Of a DNA stretch of 64,000 bases, positions 55,647 through 63,470 are shown piece after piece. The notes below the pieces were generated by a model, which ran no database searches, was not told the DNA's origin, and saw nothing but the letters and a program-made list of their open reading frames with translations. How positions within the stretch are numbered: position 1 is the stretch's first letter; every line of letters begins with the position of its first letter. Both the position numbers and the translations under genes were made by a program. Source of the stretch: Bradyrhizobium vignae (GTDB lineage: Bacteria > Pseudomonadota > Alphaproteobacteria > Rhizobiales > Xanthobacteraceae); assembly GCF_004114425.1 (NCBI RefSeq), contig NZ_RDQF01000007.1, forward strand, positions 153,992-217,991, in the 5' to 3' direction.

Positions 55647-56792
55647 ATGCAATTCGCTCTGAACGAGGATCAGGTCGCGGTTCGCGACATGGCGTTGGCG
55701 TTTGCGGCGGAGAAGATCGCGCCGCATGCGCTGCGCTGGGATGAGGACAAGCATTTTCCCGTCGACGTCATGCGCGAGGCGGCGACCCTCGGCATGGGCG
55801 GCATCTACATCCGCGAGGATGTCGGCGGCTCCGCCATGACGCGGTTCGACGCGGCACTGATTTTCGAGGCGCTGGCGACGGGCTGCCCGACCACCTCGGC
55901 CTTCATCTCCATCCACAACATGGCGAGCTGGATGATCGATGCCTTCGGCAGCGAGACCCAGCGCCACACATGGCTGCCGAAACTCTGCACGATGGAGCTG
56001 ATCGCAAGCTACTGCCTGACCGAGCCGGGCGCCGGCTCGGATGCGGCGGCTTTGCGCACCCGCGCAGTGCGCGACGGCGATCATTACGTCCTCAACGGCC
56101 AGAAGCAGTTCATCTCGGGCGCCGGCGGCACCGACCTGCTGGTGGCGATGGTGCGGACCGGCGGCGATGGCCCCGGCGGCATCTCGACCCTTGTCATCGA
56201 TGGCAAGACGCCGGGCGTATCCTTCGGCGCCAATGAGCGGAAGATGGGCTGGAATGCGCAGCCGACCCGCGCGGTGATGTTCGAGAATGCCCGCGTACCC
56301 GTCGCCAATCGCTTGAACGAGGAGGGCACAGGCTTCAAGATCGCCATGGCCGGCCTCGACGGCGGCCGCCTCAACATCACGGCGTGCTCGCTCGGCGGCG
56401 CGCAGACCGCACTCGACAAGGCGCGCGCCTACATGAAGGAGCGCAAGGCGTTTGGAAAACGTCTCGACGAATTCCAGGCGCTGCAATTCCGTCTCGCCGA
56501 CATGGCAATCGAGCTGGAGGCCGCGCGTACCTTCCTGTGGCGCGCTGCCGCGGCGCTCGACCGCAAGGACCCCGACGCCACCATGCTGTGCGCTATGGCC
56601 AAGCGCTTCGGCACCGATATCGGCTTTGAGGTCGCCAACCACGCCCTGCAGCTTCACGGCGGCTACGGGTATCTCAGCGAATACGGCATCGAGAAGATCG
56701 TGCGCGATCTGCGCGTGCACCAGATCCTCGAAGGCACCAATGAAATCATGCGGCTCATCGTGGCGCGCAAACTGACCGAGGGCGCGCGATGA
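55647..56792 (+). CDS. Acyl-CoA dehydrogenase (isobutyryl-CoA dehydrogenase)
   Basis: A 381-residue FAD enzyme. Conserved acyl-CoA dehydrogenase motifs are CLTEPGAGSDAAAL (about 130-143), QKQFISGAGG and the C-terminal LHGGYGYLSEYGIEKIVRDLRVHQILEGTNEIM (in part LHGGYGYLSEYGIEK, LEGTNEIM). The position between mmsA and a 3-hydroxyisobutyryl-CoA hydrolase gene points to oxidation of isobutyryl-CoA to methacrylyl-CoA. Its TGA overlaps the next ATG by 4 nt. The electron acceptor is presumably ETF. Confidence 0.9.
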   Translation: MQFALNEDQVAVRDMALAFAAEKIAPHALRWDEDKHFPVDVMREAATLGMGGIYIREDVGGSAMTRFDAALIFEALATGCPTTSAFISIHNMASWMIDAFGSETQRHTWLPKLCTMELIASYCLTEPGAGSDAAALRTRAVRDGDHYVLNGQKQFISGAGGTDLLVAMVRTGGDGPGGISTLVIDGKTPGVSFGANERKMGWNAQPTRAVMFENARVPVANRLNEEGTGFKIAMAGLDGGRLNITACSLGGAQTALDKARAYMKERKAFGKRLDEFQALQFRLADMAIELEAARTFLWRAAAALDRKDPDATMLCAMAKRFGTDIGFEVANHALQLHGGYGYLSEYGIEKIVRDLRVHQILEGTNEIMRLIVARKLTEGAR

Positions 56793-57856
56793 GTTCAGCG
56801 GAAGAGAGCGATCTGGTCGCCAGCGTCGAGGGTTCGGCCGGCATCATCAGGCTCAACCGTCCCAAGGCGATCAATGCCGTGACGCTCGAGATGTTTCGCG
56901 ATATCGACAAGGCGCTCGACCGCTTCGAGGCCGATCCCGCCGTCAGCGTGATCCTGCTCGAAGGCGCCGGCGAACGCGGCCTCTGCGCCGGCGGCGACAT
57001 CCGCACGCTCTGGGAGAGTTCGAAGGTCAATGGCGATCTCGGCAAGATCCTGTGGCGCGAGGAGTACATCCTCAATGCCAGGATCAAGAAGTTTCCGAAG
57101 CCGTATGTCGCCTTCATGGACGGCATCGTGATGGGCGGCGGCGTCGGGCTTTCCGCCCATGCCAGCCACCGTGTAGTCACGGATCGAACGAAGCTGGCGA
57201 TGCCCGAGGTCGGTCTCGGCTTCTTCCCCGATGTCGGCGGTACCTATCTGTTGTCGCGCTCGCCGGGCGAGATCGGCACCTATTTCGGCCTGACCGGCCA
57301 GACCATGAACGGGCCGGACGCGATCCACGCGAGGTTCGCGGACTGGGTGGTGCCGGCTGTGAAGCTGCCGGAGCTGCGCGAGGCGCTAACGAAACTGCGC
57401 TCCGGTGCAACCGCCGCCGACGTCGGTCAGCTCATCAACGGCTTTGCAACCGGCGAGACCGCAGGGCCGGTCGCGGCGAAGCAGCGTGCGATCGATGCAT
57501 TGTTCGGCTTCGACCGCATGGAGGACATTTTCGCGGCGCTCAAGCGCGACGGCTCCGACTTCGCGCAGGCCGCGCTAAAGACGCTCAACGAAAAATCGCC
57601 GCGCGGCATGGTGGTGACGCTGAAGCTGCTGCGCCTCGCGCGCAAATCGTCGAGCCTGGAAGAATGTCTGGTGCGCGAATACCGCGCCGCGCTGGAGGTC
57701 TTCCGTAGCGACGATTTCCGCGAAGGCGTACGCGCCGCCGTGATCGACAAGGACCGCAACCCGACCTGGTCGCCGCCGCGGATCGAAGATGTCACGCCGG
57801 AGATGCTTGCGCCCTATCTCGCCGAGATCGGCGCGGACGAATTGAAGTTCAACTAA
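56789..57856 (+). CDS. 3-hydroxyisobutyryl-CoA hydrolase (crotonase family)
   Basis: A 355-residue crotonase-fold hydrolase, longer than the typical 260-residue hydratase, as expected for the HIBCH branch. Diagnostic motifs are ERGLCAGGDIRTLWE (about 63-77), MDGIVMGGGVGLSAHA and the catalytic region MPEVGLGFFPDVGGTYLLS, which holds Glu and Asp. It releases 3-hydroxyisobutyrate from the CoA ester. The usual enoyl-CoA hydratase for the preceding step is not within the operon. The gene overlaps the acyl-CoA dehydrogenase gene (ATGA). Confidence 0.92.
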   Translation: MSSAEESDLVASVEGSAGIIRLNRPKAINAVTLEMFRDIDKALDRFEADPAVSVILLEGAGERGLCAGGDIRTLWESSKVNGDLGKILWREEYILNARIKKFPKPYVAFMDGIVMGGGVGLSAHASHRVVTDRTKLAMPEVGLGFFPDVGGTYLLSRSPGEIGTYFGLTGQTMNGPDAIHARFADWVVPAVKLPELREALTKLRSGATAADVGQLINGFATGETAGPVAAKQRAIDALFGFDRMEDIFAALKRDGSDFAQAALKTLNEKSPRGMVVTLKLLRLARKSSSLEECLVREYRAALEVFRSDDFREGVRAAVIDKDRNPTWSPPRIEDVTPEMLAPYLAEIGADELKFN

Positions 57857-57881
57857 CAACGCGACAGCGGAGGAAACGACA

Positions 57882-58769
57882 ATGGCCACGATCGCATTCA
57901 TCGGTCTCGGCAACATGGGCGGCCCGATGGCGGCCAACCTGGTCAAGGCCGGCCACAAGGTAGTGGCTTTCGACCTCGTCGAAGCCTCGCGCAATCAGGC
58001 CAAGGCCGATGGCGCCAGCATTGCCGAGAGCGCAACCGGCGCGGTGATCGGCGCCGACGTCGTCGTCACCATGCTTCCCGCAGGCAAGCACGTGCTCGGC
58101 GTCTGGAACGAGGTCGTGCCTGCCATGACCAAGGGCAGCCTGATCATCGACAGCTCCACCATCGACGTCGAGAGCGCGAGGGCCGCGCATGCGCTCGCCG
58201 CCAAGAACGGCGTGCTTTCGGTCGACGCGCCGGTCTCCGGCGGCACCGGCGGCGCCAAGGGCGCAACGCTCACCTTCATGTGCGGCGGCGATGACAAGGC
58301 GTTCGCCGCGGCCAAGCCGGTCCTGGAAAACATGGGCAGGAAGATTGTCCATTGCGGTGGCGCCGGCGCAGGCCAGGCCGCAAAAATCTGCAACAACATG
58401 ATCCTCGGCATCTCCATGATCGCAGTCAGCGAAGCTTTTGCGCTCGGCGAAAAGCTTGGCCTTTCGCACCAGGCGCTGTTCGATGTCGCTTCGACCTCGT
58501 CCGGCCAGTGCTGGTCGCTGACGACCTATTGCCCGGTGCCGGGCCCGGTGCCGACCTCGCCGGCCAACAACGACTACAAGCCGGGCTTTGCCTCGGCGCT
58601 GATGGTGAAGGACCTGACCCTGGCGCAGGACGCAGCGAAGGCCGCCGGCGCTGCTACGCCGCTCGGCAAGCATGCGCAGGAGATCTATCAGTCTTTCGAC
58701 GCAGCCGGCCATGGCGGGGTGGATTTTTCCGGAATTATCAAGCACGTTCGCAGCCTCGCTGGAAAATAG
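57882..58769 (+). CDS. mmsB: 3-hydroxyisobutyrate dehydrogenase
   Basis: A 295-residue NAD-dependent beta-hydroxyacid dehydrogenase. The NAD motif FIGLGNMGGPMAANLVKAGH (in part GLGNMGGPMAANL), the substrate loop DAPVSGGTGGA and the catalytic Lys in GAGQAAKICNNM (about 170) are all present. It oxidises 3-hydroxyisobutyrate to methylmalonate semialdehyde, the substrate of MmsA at the start of this operon. It follows the hydrolase gene by 25 nt with GGAGGAAA upstream. A perfect 22-bp inverted repeat follows. Confidence 0.94.
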   Translation: MATIAFIGLGNMGGPMAANLVKAGHKVVAFDLVEASRNQAKADGASIAESATGAVIGADVVVTMLPAGKHVLGVWNEVVPAMTKGSLIIDSSTIDVESARAAHALAAKNGVLSVDAPVSGGTGGAKGATLTFMCGGDDKAFAAAKPVLENMGRKIVHCGGAGAGQAAKICNNMILGISMIAVSEAFALGEKLGLSHQALFDVASTSSGQCWSLTTYCPVPGPVPTSPANNDYKPGFASALMVKDLTLAQDAAKAAGAATPLGKHAQEIYQSFDAAGHGGVDFSGIIKHVRSLAGK

Positions 58770-58779
58770 CGGGGCTTCG

Positions 58780-58869
58780 TAGCCCGGATGGAGCGAAGCG
58801 AAATCCGGGACAGCTGCTTCCAATTGGCTTAGCAGCCCGCGGATTGCGCTTCGCTCCATCCGGGCTACG
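58780..58869. repeat. Perfect 22-bp inverted repeat (family E)
   Basis: Arms at 58780-58801 (starting GTAGCCCGGATGGAGC) and 58848-58869 (ending CCATCCGGGCTAC) are complementary at all 22 positions, with 46 nt between. Inner blocks AAATCCGGG and CCCGCGGATT extend the pairing with a bulge. It fills most of the gap between mmsB and the acyl-CoA synthetase gene. It could end the mms transcript and is also a likely mobile-repeat relic. Confidence 0.85.
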
Positions 58870-58898
58870 CTCGAACATCATTTCGACGGGCCCGGACC

Positions 58899-60617
58899 AT
58901 GACGACATTTCAGGAAGCGCGCGCGTTTCTGCTCGATCACCGCACGGACTATGAGGCAGCGGTCAAAGGCTTCCGGTGGCCCGATCCGGCTCCGTTCAAC
59001 TGGGCCCTGGACTGGTTCGACGCCGAACTGGCGACGAATGCGGACAGCAAGGACCGCCCCGCACTCTGGATCGTCGACGCCGCGCAGGACCGGCAGACAA
59101 AGTTGTCCTTCGCTGCGCTCTCGAAGCGCTCCAACCAGGTCGCCAACTTCCTCCGCGCGCAGGGTTTGAAGCGCGGCGATCATCTCCTGTTGCTGCTCGG
59201 CAACGTGGTTCCCCTGTGGGAGACGATGCTCGCCGCGATGAAGCTCGGCGTGGTCGTCATTCCCGCGACGACGTTGCTCACCGCCGACGAGCTGCGTGAC
59301 CGGCTCGATCGCGGCAAGGCGAAGGCGGTGGTGGCTACCGAGGATCAGGTCGCAAAATTTGCGAGCCTTGGTGCCGAGAATACCGTGCGCATCGTGGTCG
59401 GCGCAGCCTCGGGCGGTTGGCTTGCGTATGACGAGGCGGCAAAGGCTTCCGAAAGTTTTGCGCCGGACGGTCCGACCAATGCCGACGACCCGATGCTGCT
59501 CTATTTCACCTCGGGCACGACGGCGAAACCAAAGCTGGTGCGGCACAGCCAGCGCAGCTATCCGGTCGGTCATCTCTCGACGATGTACTGGATTGGATTG
59601 AAACCCGGCGACATCCATCTCAACATCTCCTCACCCGGCTGGGCCAAGCACGCCTGGAGCTGTTTCTTTGCGCCGTGGAACGCGGGCGCGACCGTGTTCG
59701 TGGTCGACCAGCCGCGCTTCGACGCCAAGGCGCTGCTCGCCACCATCGGCCGCTGCGGCGTCACCACGCTGTGCGCGCCCCCGACGGTGTGGCGGCTGTT
59801 CATCCAGGAGAACCTTGCTTCGTTCAAGGTCGCCTTGCGCGAGGTCTGCGGCGCCGGCGAACCGCTCAACCCTGAAGTGATCGACCAGGTGCAGGCAGCC
59901 TGGGGCCTCACCATCCGCGACGGATACGGCCAGACGGAAACGACCGCACTGGCCGGCAACTCGCCGGGTCAGCAGATCAAGATCGGCTCGATGGGCCGGC
60001 CACTACCTGGCTATCGCGTGCAGATCAGCGATGCCGACGGCCATCCGGCGAAGGAAGGCGAGGTGACGCTGGTGCTGGGCCCCGATCGCCCCGCGGGCTT
60101 GATGCAGGGCTATCAGGGCGACGATGGCAAATTGTCCGGGGCAGAGGGCGCGCTCTATCGTAGCGGCGACGTGGTGTTCGCGGACGAGGACGGCTATCTC
60201 ACCTTCGTCGGCCGCTCCGACGACGTGTTCAAATCCTCCGACTATCGCATCAGCCCGTTCGAACTGGAAAGCGTACTGCTCGAGCATGAACTGGTCGCGG
60301 AAGCAGCGGTGGTGCCGAGCCCGGATCCGATCCGGCTCGCGATTCCGAAGGCTTTCGTGCTGCTGACCTCGGGCGCGGAATGTTCGCCGGAGACCGCGCT
60401 GTCGATCTTCAAGCACCTGCACACGCGCCTCGCGCCGTTCAAGCGCATCCGCCGCCTGGAAATCGTCACCGAGCTGCCGAAGACGATCTCTGGCAAAATC
60501 CGCCGTGTGCAGCTACGACGGCTCGAACGCGACAATGATCGTAACGATCCGCTGCGCGGCCGGGAATTCCGCGAGGAGGATTTTCCGGAGCTGGCGAAAA
60601 CTCGGAGTGAGACTTAA
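58899..60617 (+). CDS. Acyl-CoA synthetase (AMP-forming)
   Basis: A 572-residue adenylate-forming ligase activating a carboxylic acid to its CoA ester. Motifs are LYFTSGTTAKPKLVRHS (about 206-222), DGYGQTETT (about 345), YRSGDVVFADEDGYLTFVGR with SSDYRISPFELES, and the adenylation Lys in KTISGKIRR (about 530). Size and N-terminus resemble medium-chain or MACS-type enzymes; the acid is not known. Its TAA is followed at once by the GTG of a MaoC-like gene, so the two are coupled. Confidence 0.9.
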   Translation: MTTFQEARAFLLDHRTDYEAAVKGFRWPDPAPFNWALDWFDAELATNADSKDRPALWIVDAAQDRQTKLSFAALSKRSNQVANFLRAQGLKRGDHLLLLLGNVVPLWETMLAAMKLGVVVIPATTLLTADELRDRLDRGKAKAVVATEDQVAKFASLGAENTVRIVVGAASGGWLAYDEAAKASESFAPDGPTNADDPMLLYFTSGTTAKPKLVRHSQRSYPVGHLSTMYWIGLKPGDIHLNISSPGWAKHAWSCFFAPWNAGATVFVVDQPRFDAKALLATIGRCGVTTLCAPPTVWRLFIQENLASFKVALREVCGAGEPLNPEVIDQVQAAWGLTIRDGYGQTETTALAGNSPGQQIKIGSMGRPLPGYRVQISDADGHPAKEGEVTLVLGPDRPAGLMQGYQGDDGKLSGAEGALYRSGDVVFADEDGYLTFVGRSDDVFKSSDYRISPFELESVLLEHELVAEAAVVPSPDPIRLAIPKAFVLLTSGAECSPETALSIFKHLHTRLAPFKRIRRLEIVTELPKTISGKIRRVQLRRLERDNDRNDPLRGREFREEDFPELAKTRSET

Positions 60618-61097
60618 GTGAACGAAGTCTGGAAGAAGCCGCCGATTGCCCTGGATGCCTATCAGGCCATGGTCGGCAAGGAGATCGGCGTGTCGTCGTG
60701 GCACCTGATCGATCAGCCCCGTATCGACACCTACGCCGACGTGATCGAGGATCACCAGTTCATCCACGTCGATCCGGAACGCGCGAAGAAGGAAACCGCC
60801 TTCGGCACCACGATCGCGCACGGTTTTCTGACGATGTCGCTGCTGTCGATCATGTCCTACGAGGTGATGCCCGTGATTGCGGGCACCACGATGGGCGTGA
60901 ATTACGGCTTCGACAAGCTGCGCTTCATCTCGCCGGTGCGTTCGGGCAAGCGCGTCCGCGGCCGCTTCGTGCTGGCCGAAGCCAAGCTGCGCAAGCCGAA
61001 TGAATTGCAGTCCCGCACCAACGTCACCGTGGAGATCGAAGGCGAGGACAAGCCGGCGCTCGTCGCCGACTGGCTCGGCCTGATCTATTTCGAGTAG
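60618..61097 (+). CDS. MaoC-family (R)-specific enoyl-CoA hydratase-like protein
   Basis: A 159-residue single-hotdog hydratase. The hydratase-2 motif is present: the Asp/His dyad in EDHQFIHVDPERA (about 44-56) and FGTTIAHGFLTMSLLS. It would add water to a trans-2-enoyl-CoA. The start is GTG directly after the synthetase stop, with GGAGTGAG upstream. A GTTGCCGG/CCGGCAAC hairpin (61110-61132) follows its stop. Confidence 0.9.
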   Translation: MNEVWKKPPIALDAYQAMVGKEIGVSSWHLIDQPRIDTYADVIEDHQFIHVDPERAKKETAFGTTIAHGFLTMSLLSIMSYEVMPVIAGTTMGVNYGFDKLRFISPVRSGKRVRGRFVLAEAKLRKPNELQSRTNVTVEIEGEDKPALVADWLGLIYFE

Positions 61098-61109
61098 GCT
61101 CGAGGCGTC

Positions 61110-61132
61110 GTTGCCGGCCTTGACCCGGCAAC
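61110..61132 (+). terminator. Hairpin after the MaoC gene
   Basis: GTTGCCGG (61110-61117) pairs perfectly with CCGGCAAC (61125-61132) around CCTTGAC, 12 nt after the MaoC stop. No T-run follows. Confidence 0.45.
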
Positions 61133-61176
61133 CCATCGCTGGTCAAAAGGCAACCCAGAGCGGGGTTTCCCCTCGC

Positions 61177-61294
61177 CCCTTGTGGGAGAGGGTGCCTCGC
61201 GGAACGCGAGGCGGGTGAGGGGTCTCTCTCCGCGAGCGCATCTGTAGAGAGAGACCCCTCATCCGGCGCTTCGCGCCGCCTTCTCCCACAAGGG
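61177..61294. repeat. Nested palindromic repeat (family F)
   Basis: Outer arms CCCTTGTGGGAGA (61177-61189) and TCTCCCACAAGGG (61282-61294) are perfect over 13 bp. Inner arms TGAGGGGTCTCTCTC (61216-61230) and GAGAGAGACCCCTCA (61247-61261) are perfect over 15 bp with a 16-nt loop. Additional GC-rich hairpins lie between. The element fills the gap before the SDR gene. Confidence 0.85.
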
Positions 61295-61325
61295 CAGAAG
61301 GTAAGAAGAATAGAGACCCTTACTC

Positions 61326-62243
61326 ATGGCAATCAGGTTCGACGGACGCGTCGCCATCGTCACCGGCGCGGGCAATGGTCTCGGCAAGGCGCACGCCCTG
61401 GGTCTTGCCAGTCGCGGCGCCAGGGTCGTCGTCAACGATTTCGGCGGCGCGCGCGACGGCACCGGCGGCTCGTTGTCGCCTGCGGAGGCCGTGGTCGAGG
61501 AGATCCGAAAGGCCGGCGGTACCGCGATGGCGGACGGTGCCGACGTCTCCAATTTCGAGCAGGTCGCCGCGATGGTCGAGCGCGCCACCAGGGAGTGGGG
61601 CAGCGTCGATTTGCTGTGTGCCAATGCCGGCATCCTGCGCGACAAGTCGTTCGGCAAGATGGAAGCGGCTGATTTCCAGAAGGTGCTCGACGTGCATCTC
61701 TTCGGTACCTTCTATTGCTGCAAGGCGGTCTGGGCCGGCATGCGCGACCGCAATTACGGTCGCATCGTGCTGACCACGTCGTCCTCCGGCCTCTACGGTA
61801 ATTTCGGCCAGGCCAATTACGGCGCGGCGAAATCGGGCATGGTCGGCCTAATGAACGTGCTGGCCGAAGAAGGCCGCAAGAACAACATCCGGGTCAACAT
61901 CATCTCGCCGACGGCGGCGACCCGCATGACCGAAGAGCTGCTGCCGCCGCAGGCGCTGCAACTGATGAAGCCCAACGCGATCACGCCCGCGGTCGAGTAC
62001 ATGCTGAGCGAGGATGCGCCCACCCGCACCATCATGGGCGCAGGCGCCGGCTCCTTCGCCGTGATCAAGATTTTGGAGAGCGAAGGCATCAACCTGCCGG
62101 AGAGCGAGTGGACGCCGGACGCGATCGCCGCACATTTCGCTGAGATCAGCGACATGTCGAAGGCAAAGGCGCTACAGGGCGCGTTCGAGCAGACGCAGAA
62201 ATATGTAGCGCAGGCCGCGGCGCGGGCGGGGATCAAGCTCTGA
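61326..62243 (+). CDS. SDR-family 3-hydroxyacyl-CoA dehydrogenase-like protein
   Basis: A 305-residue SDR resembling the dehydrogenase part of peroxisomal multifunctional enzyme type 2. The cofactor motif is VTGAGNGLGKAHAL (about 12-25) with the typical VVNDFGGARDGTGGS insertion. The active-site Ser in TTSSSGLYGNFGQ and the NYGAAK pair are present. It probably oxidises a 3-hydroxyacyl-CoA to the 3-keto form, matching the MaoC hydratase upstream. The final 60 residues are an extension. Its TGA overlaps the likely CTG start of the flavoprotein gene. Confidence 0.88.
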   Translation: MAIRFDGRVAIVTGAGNGLGKAHALGLASRGARVVVNDFGGARDGTGGSLSPAEAVVEEIRKAGGTAMADGADVSNFEQVAAMVERATREWGSVDLLCANAGILRDKSFGKMEAADFQKVLDVHLFGTFYCCKAVWAGMRDRNYGRIVLTTSSSGLYGNFGQANYGAAKSGMVGLMNVLAEEGRKNNIRVNIISPTAATRMTEELLPPQALQLMKPNAITPAVEYMLSEDAPTRTIMGAGAGSFAVIKILESEGINLPESEWTPDAIAAHFAEISDMSKAKALQGAFEQTQKYVAQAAARAGIKL

Positions 62244-63457
62244 CCGACGTCGCCGTCATCGGTGCCGGTCCCGCCGGGCTGATGGCGGCGGAGGTGCTTG
62301 CGTTAGGCGGCGCGCGCGTTACCGTCTACGACGCGATGCCGTCCGCCGGCCGCAAATTCCTCATGGCCGGCCGCGGCGGGCTCAATCTCACCCACAGTGA
62401 GCCGCTGCCGCAGTTCATGACGCGTTATCGCGAGATGGCACTGAGGCTGCAAGCCGCAATCGAGGCGTTTCCGCCGGACGCATTGCGCGCGTGGAGCGAA
62501 GCGCTGGGCGAGCCGACTTTCGTTGGCACCAGCGGGCGGGTGTTTCCCAGGGCGTTCAAGGCGTCTCCGCTGCTGCGGGCCTGGCTGCGGCGGCTCGATA
62601 CCGCCGGCGTCCGGTTCGCCTTTCGTCATCGCTGGAGCGGTTGGGATGGCGAGGGGCGGCTGCGGTTCCAAGCGCGCGATGGGATGCTTGCCATCGCGGC
62701 CGACGCCACCGTGCTGGCGCTCGGTGGCGCCAGCTGGCCACGCCTGGGCTCGGATGGTAGCTGGGCGATGATCCTGGCCGACAAAGGTATCTCGGTCTCC
62801 CCGCTGCAGCCTGCCAATTGCGGCTTCACCATCGCATGGTCCGATGTTTTTCGCGCGCGTTTCGAGGGCCAGCCGCTCAAGGGCATTGCACTGAGCTTCG
62901 GTCCGCACAGGCTTCGTGGCGAAGCGATCGTCACGCAGGCCGGCATCGAGGGCGGCGCGATCTATGCGCTGTCGGCCGAACTGCGGGAGGCTATCGCGGT
63001 GAACGGCGAAGCGCTGCTGCATATTGCTCTGCGCCCCGATGTCGATCAAGCCGAGCTCGTCAAGCGTCTGTCGCCATCGCGCGGCAAGCAATCGTTCTCC
63101 AACTTCCTGCGCAAGGCTGCGCAGCTGTCGCCCGTCGCCGTCGGGCTGCTGCAGGAGGCTGTGATCGGTGCGGGACAGTCGCCGTCGGCAATGTCGCCCG
63201 AGCGATTGGCCGAGCTCATCAACGCCGTGCCGATCAAGCTCACCGGCGTGGCGCCAATCGCGCGCGCGATATCGAGCGCCGGCGGCATCTCGTTCGACGA
63301 AGTCGACGCGGACTACATGATCCGCAAGCTGCCAGGCGTATTCGCCGCCGGCGAGATGCTGGACTGGGAGGCACCGACCGGCGGGTATCTGCTCCAGGCG
63401 TCGTTTGCGACCGGTGTCGCCGCGGGCAGGGGCGTGCTGGAGTGGCTCAAGCGCTAA
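62240..63457 (+). CDS. TIGR03862/HI0933-like NAD(P)/FAD-dependent oxidoreductase, CTG start
   Basis: A 405-residue flavoprotein of the BaiN/HI0933 family. The FAD-binding motif VAVIGAGPAGLMAAE requires translation from upstream of the first ATG (62282). Reading back, the only plausible initiator is CTG at 62240, giving (M)TDVAVIGAG and a CTGA overlap with the SDR stop. A GGGG tract lies about 8 nt upstream. Other motifs are GRKFLMAGRGGLNLTHSEPL and the C-terminal FAAGEMLDWEAPTGGYLLQ. Reaction unknown. An IS481-type element begins 13 nt after its stop. Confidence 0.82.
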   Translation: MTDVAVIGAGPAGLMAAEVLALGGARVTVYDAMPSAGRKFLMAGRGGLNLTHSEPLPQFMTRYREMALRLQAAIEAFPPDALRAWSEALGEPTFVGTSGRVFPRAFKASPLLRAWLRRLDTAGVRFAFRHRWSGWDGEGRLRFQARDGMLAIAADATVLALGGASWPRLGSDGSWAMILADKGISVSPLQPANCGFTIAWSDVFRARFEGQPLKGIALSFGPHRLRGEAIVTQAGIEGGAIYALSAELREAIAVNGEALLHIALRPDVDQAELVKRLSPSRGKQSFSNFLRKAAQLSPVAVGLLQEAVIGAGQSPSAMSPERLAELINAVPIKLTGVAPIARAISSAGGISFDEVDADYMIRKLPGVFAAGEMLDWEAPTGGYLLQASFATGVAAGRGVLEWLKR

Positions 63458-63470
63458 CCATCGTCATTGC

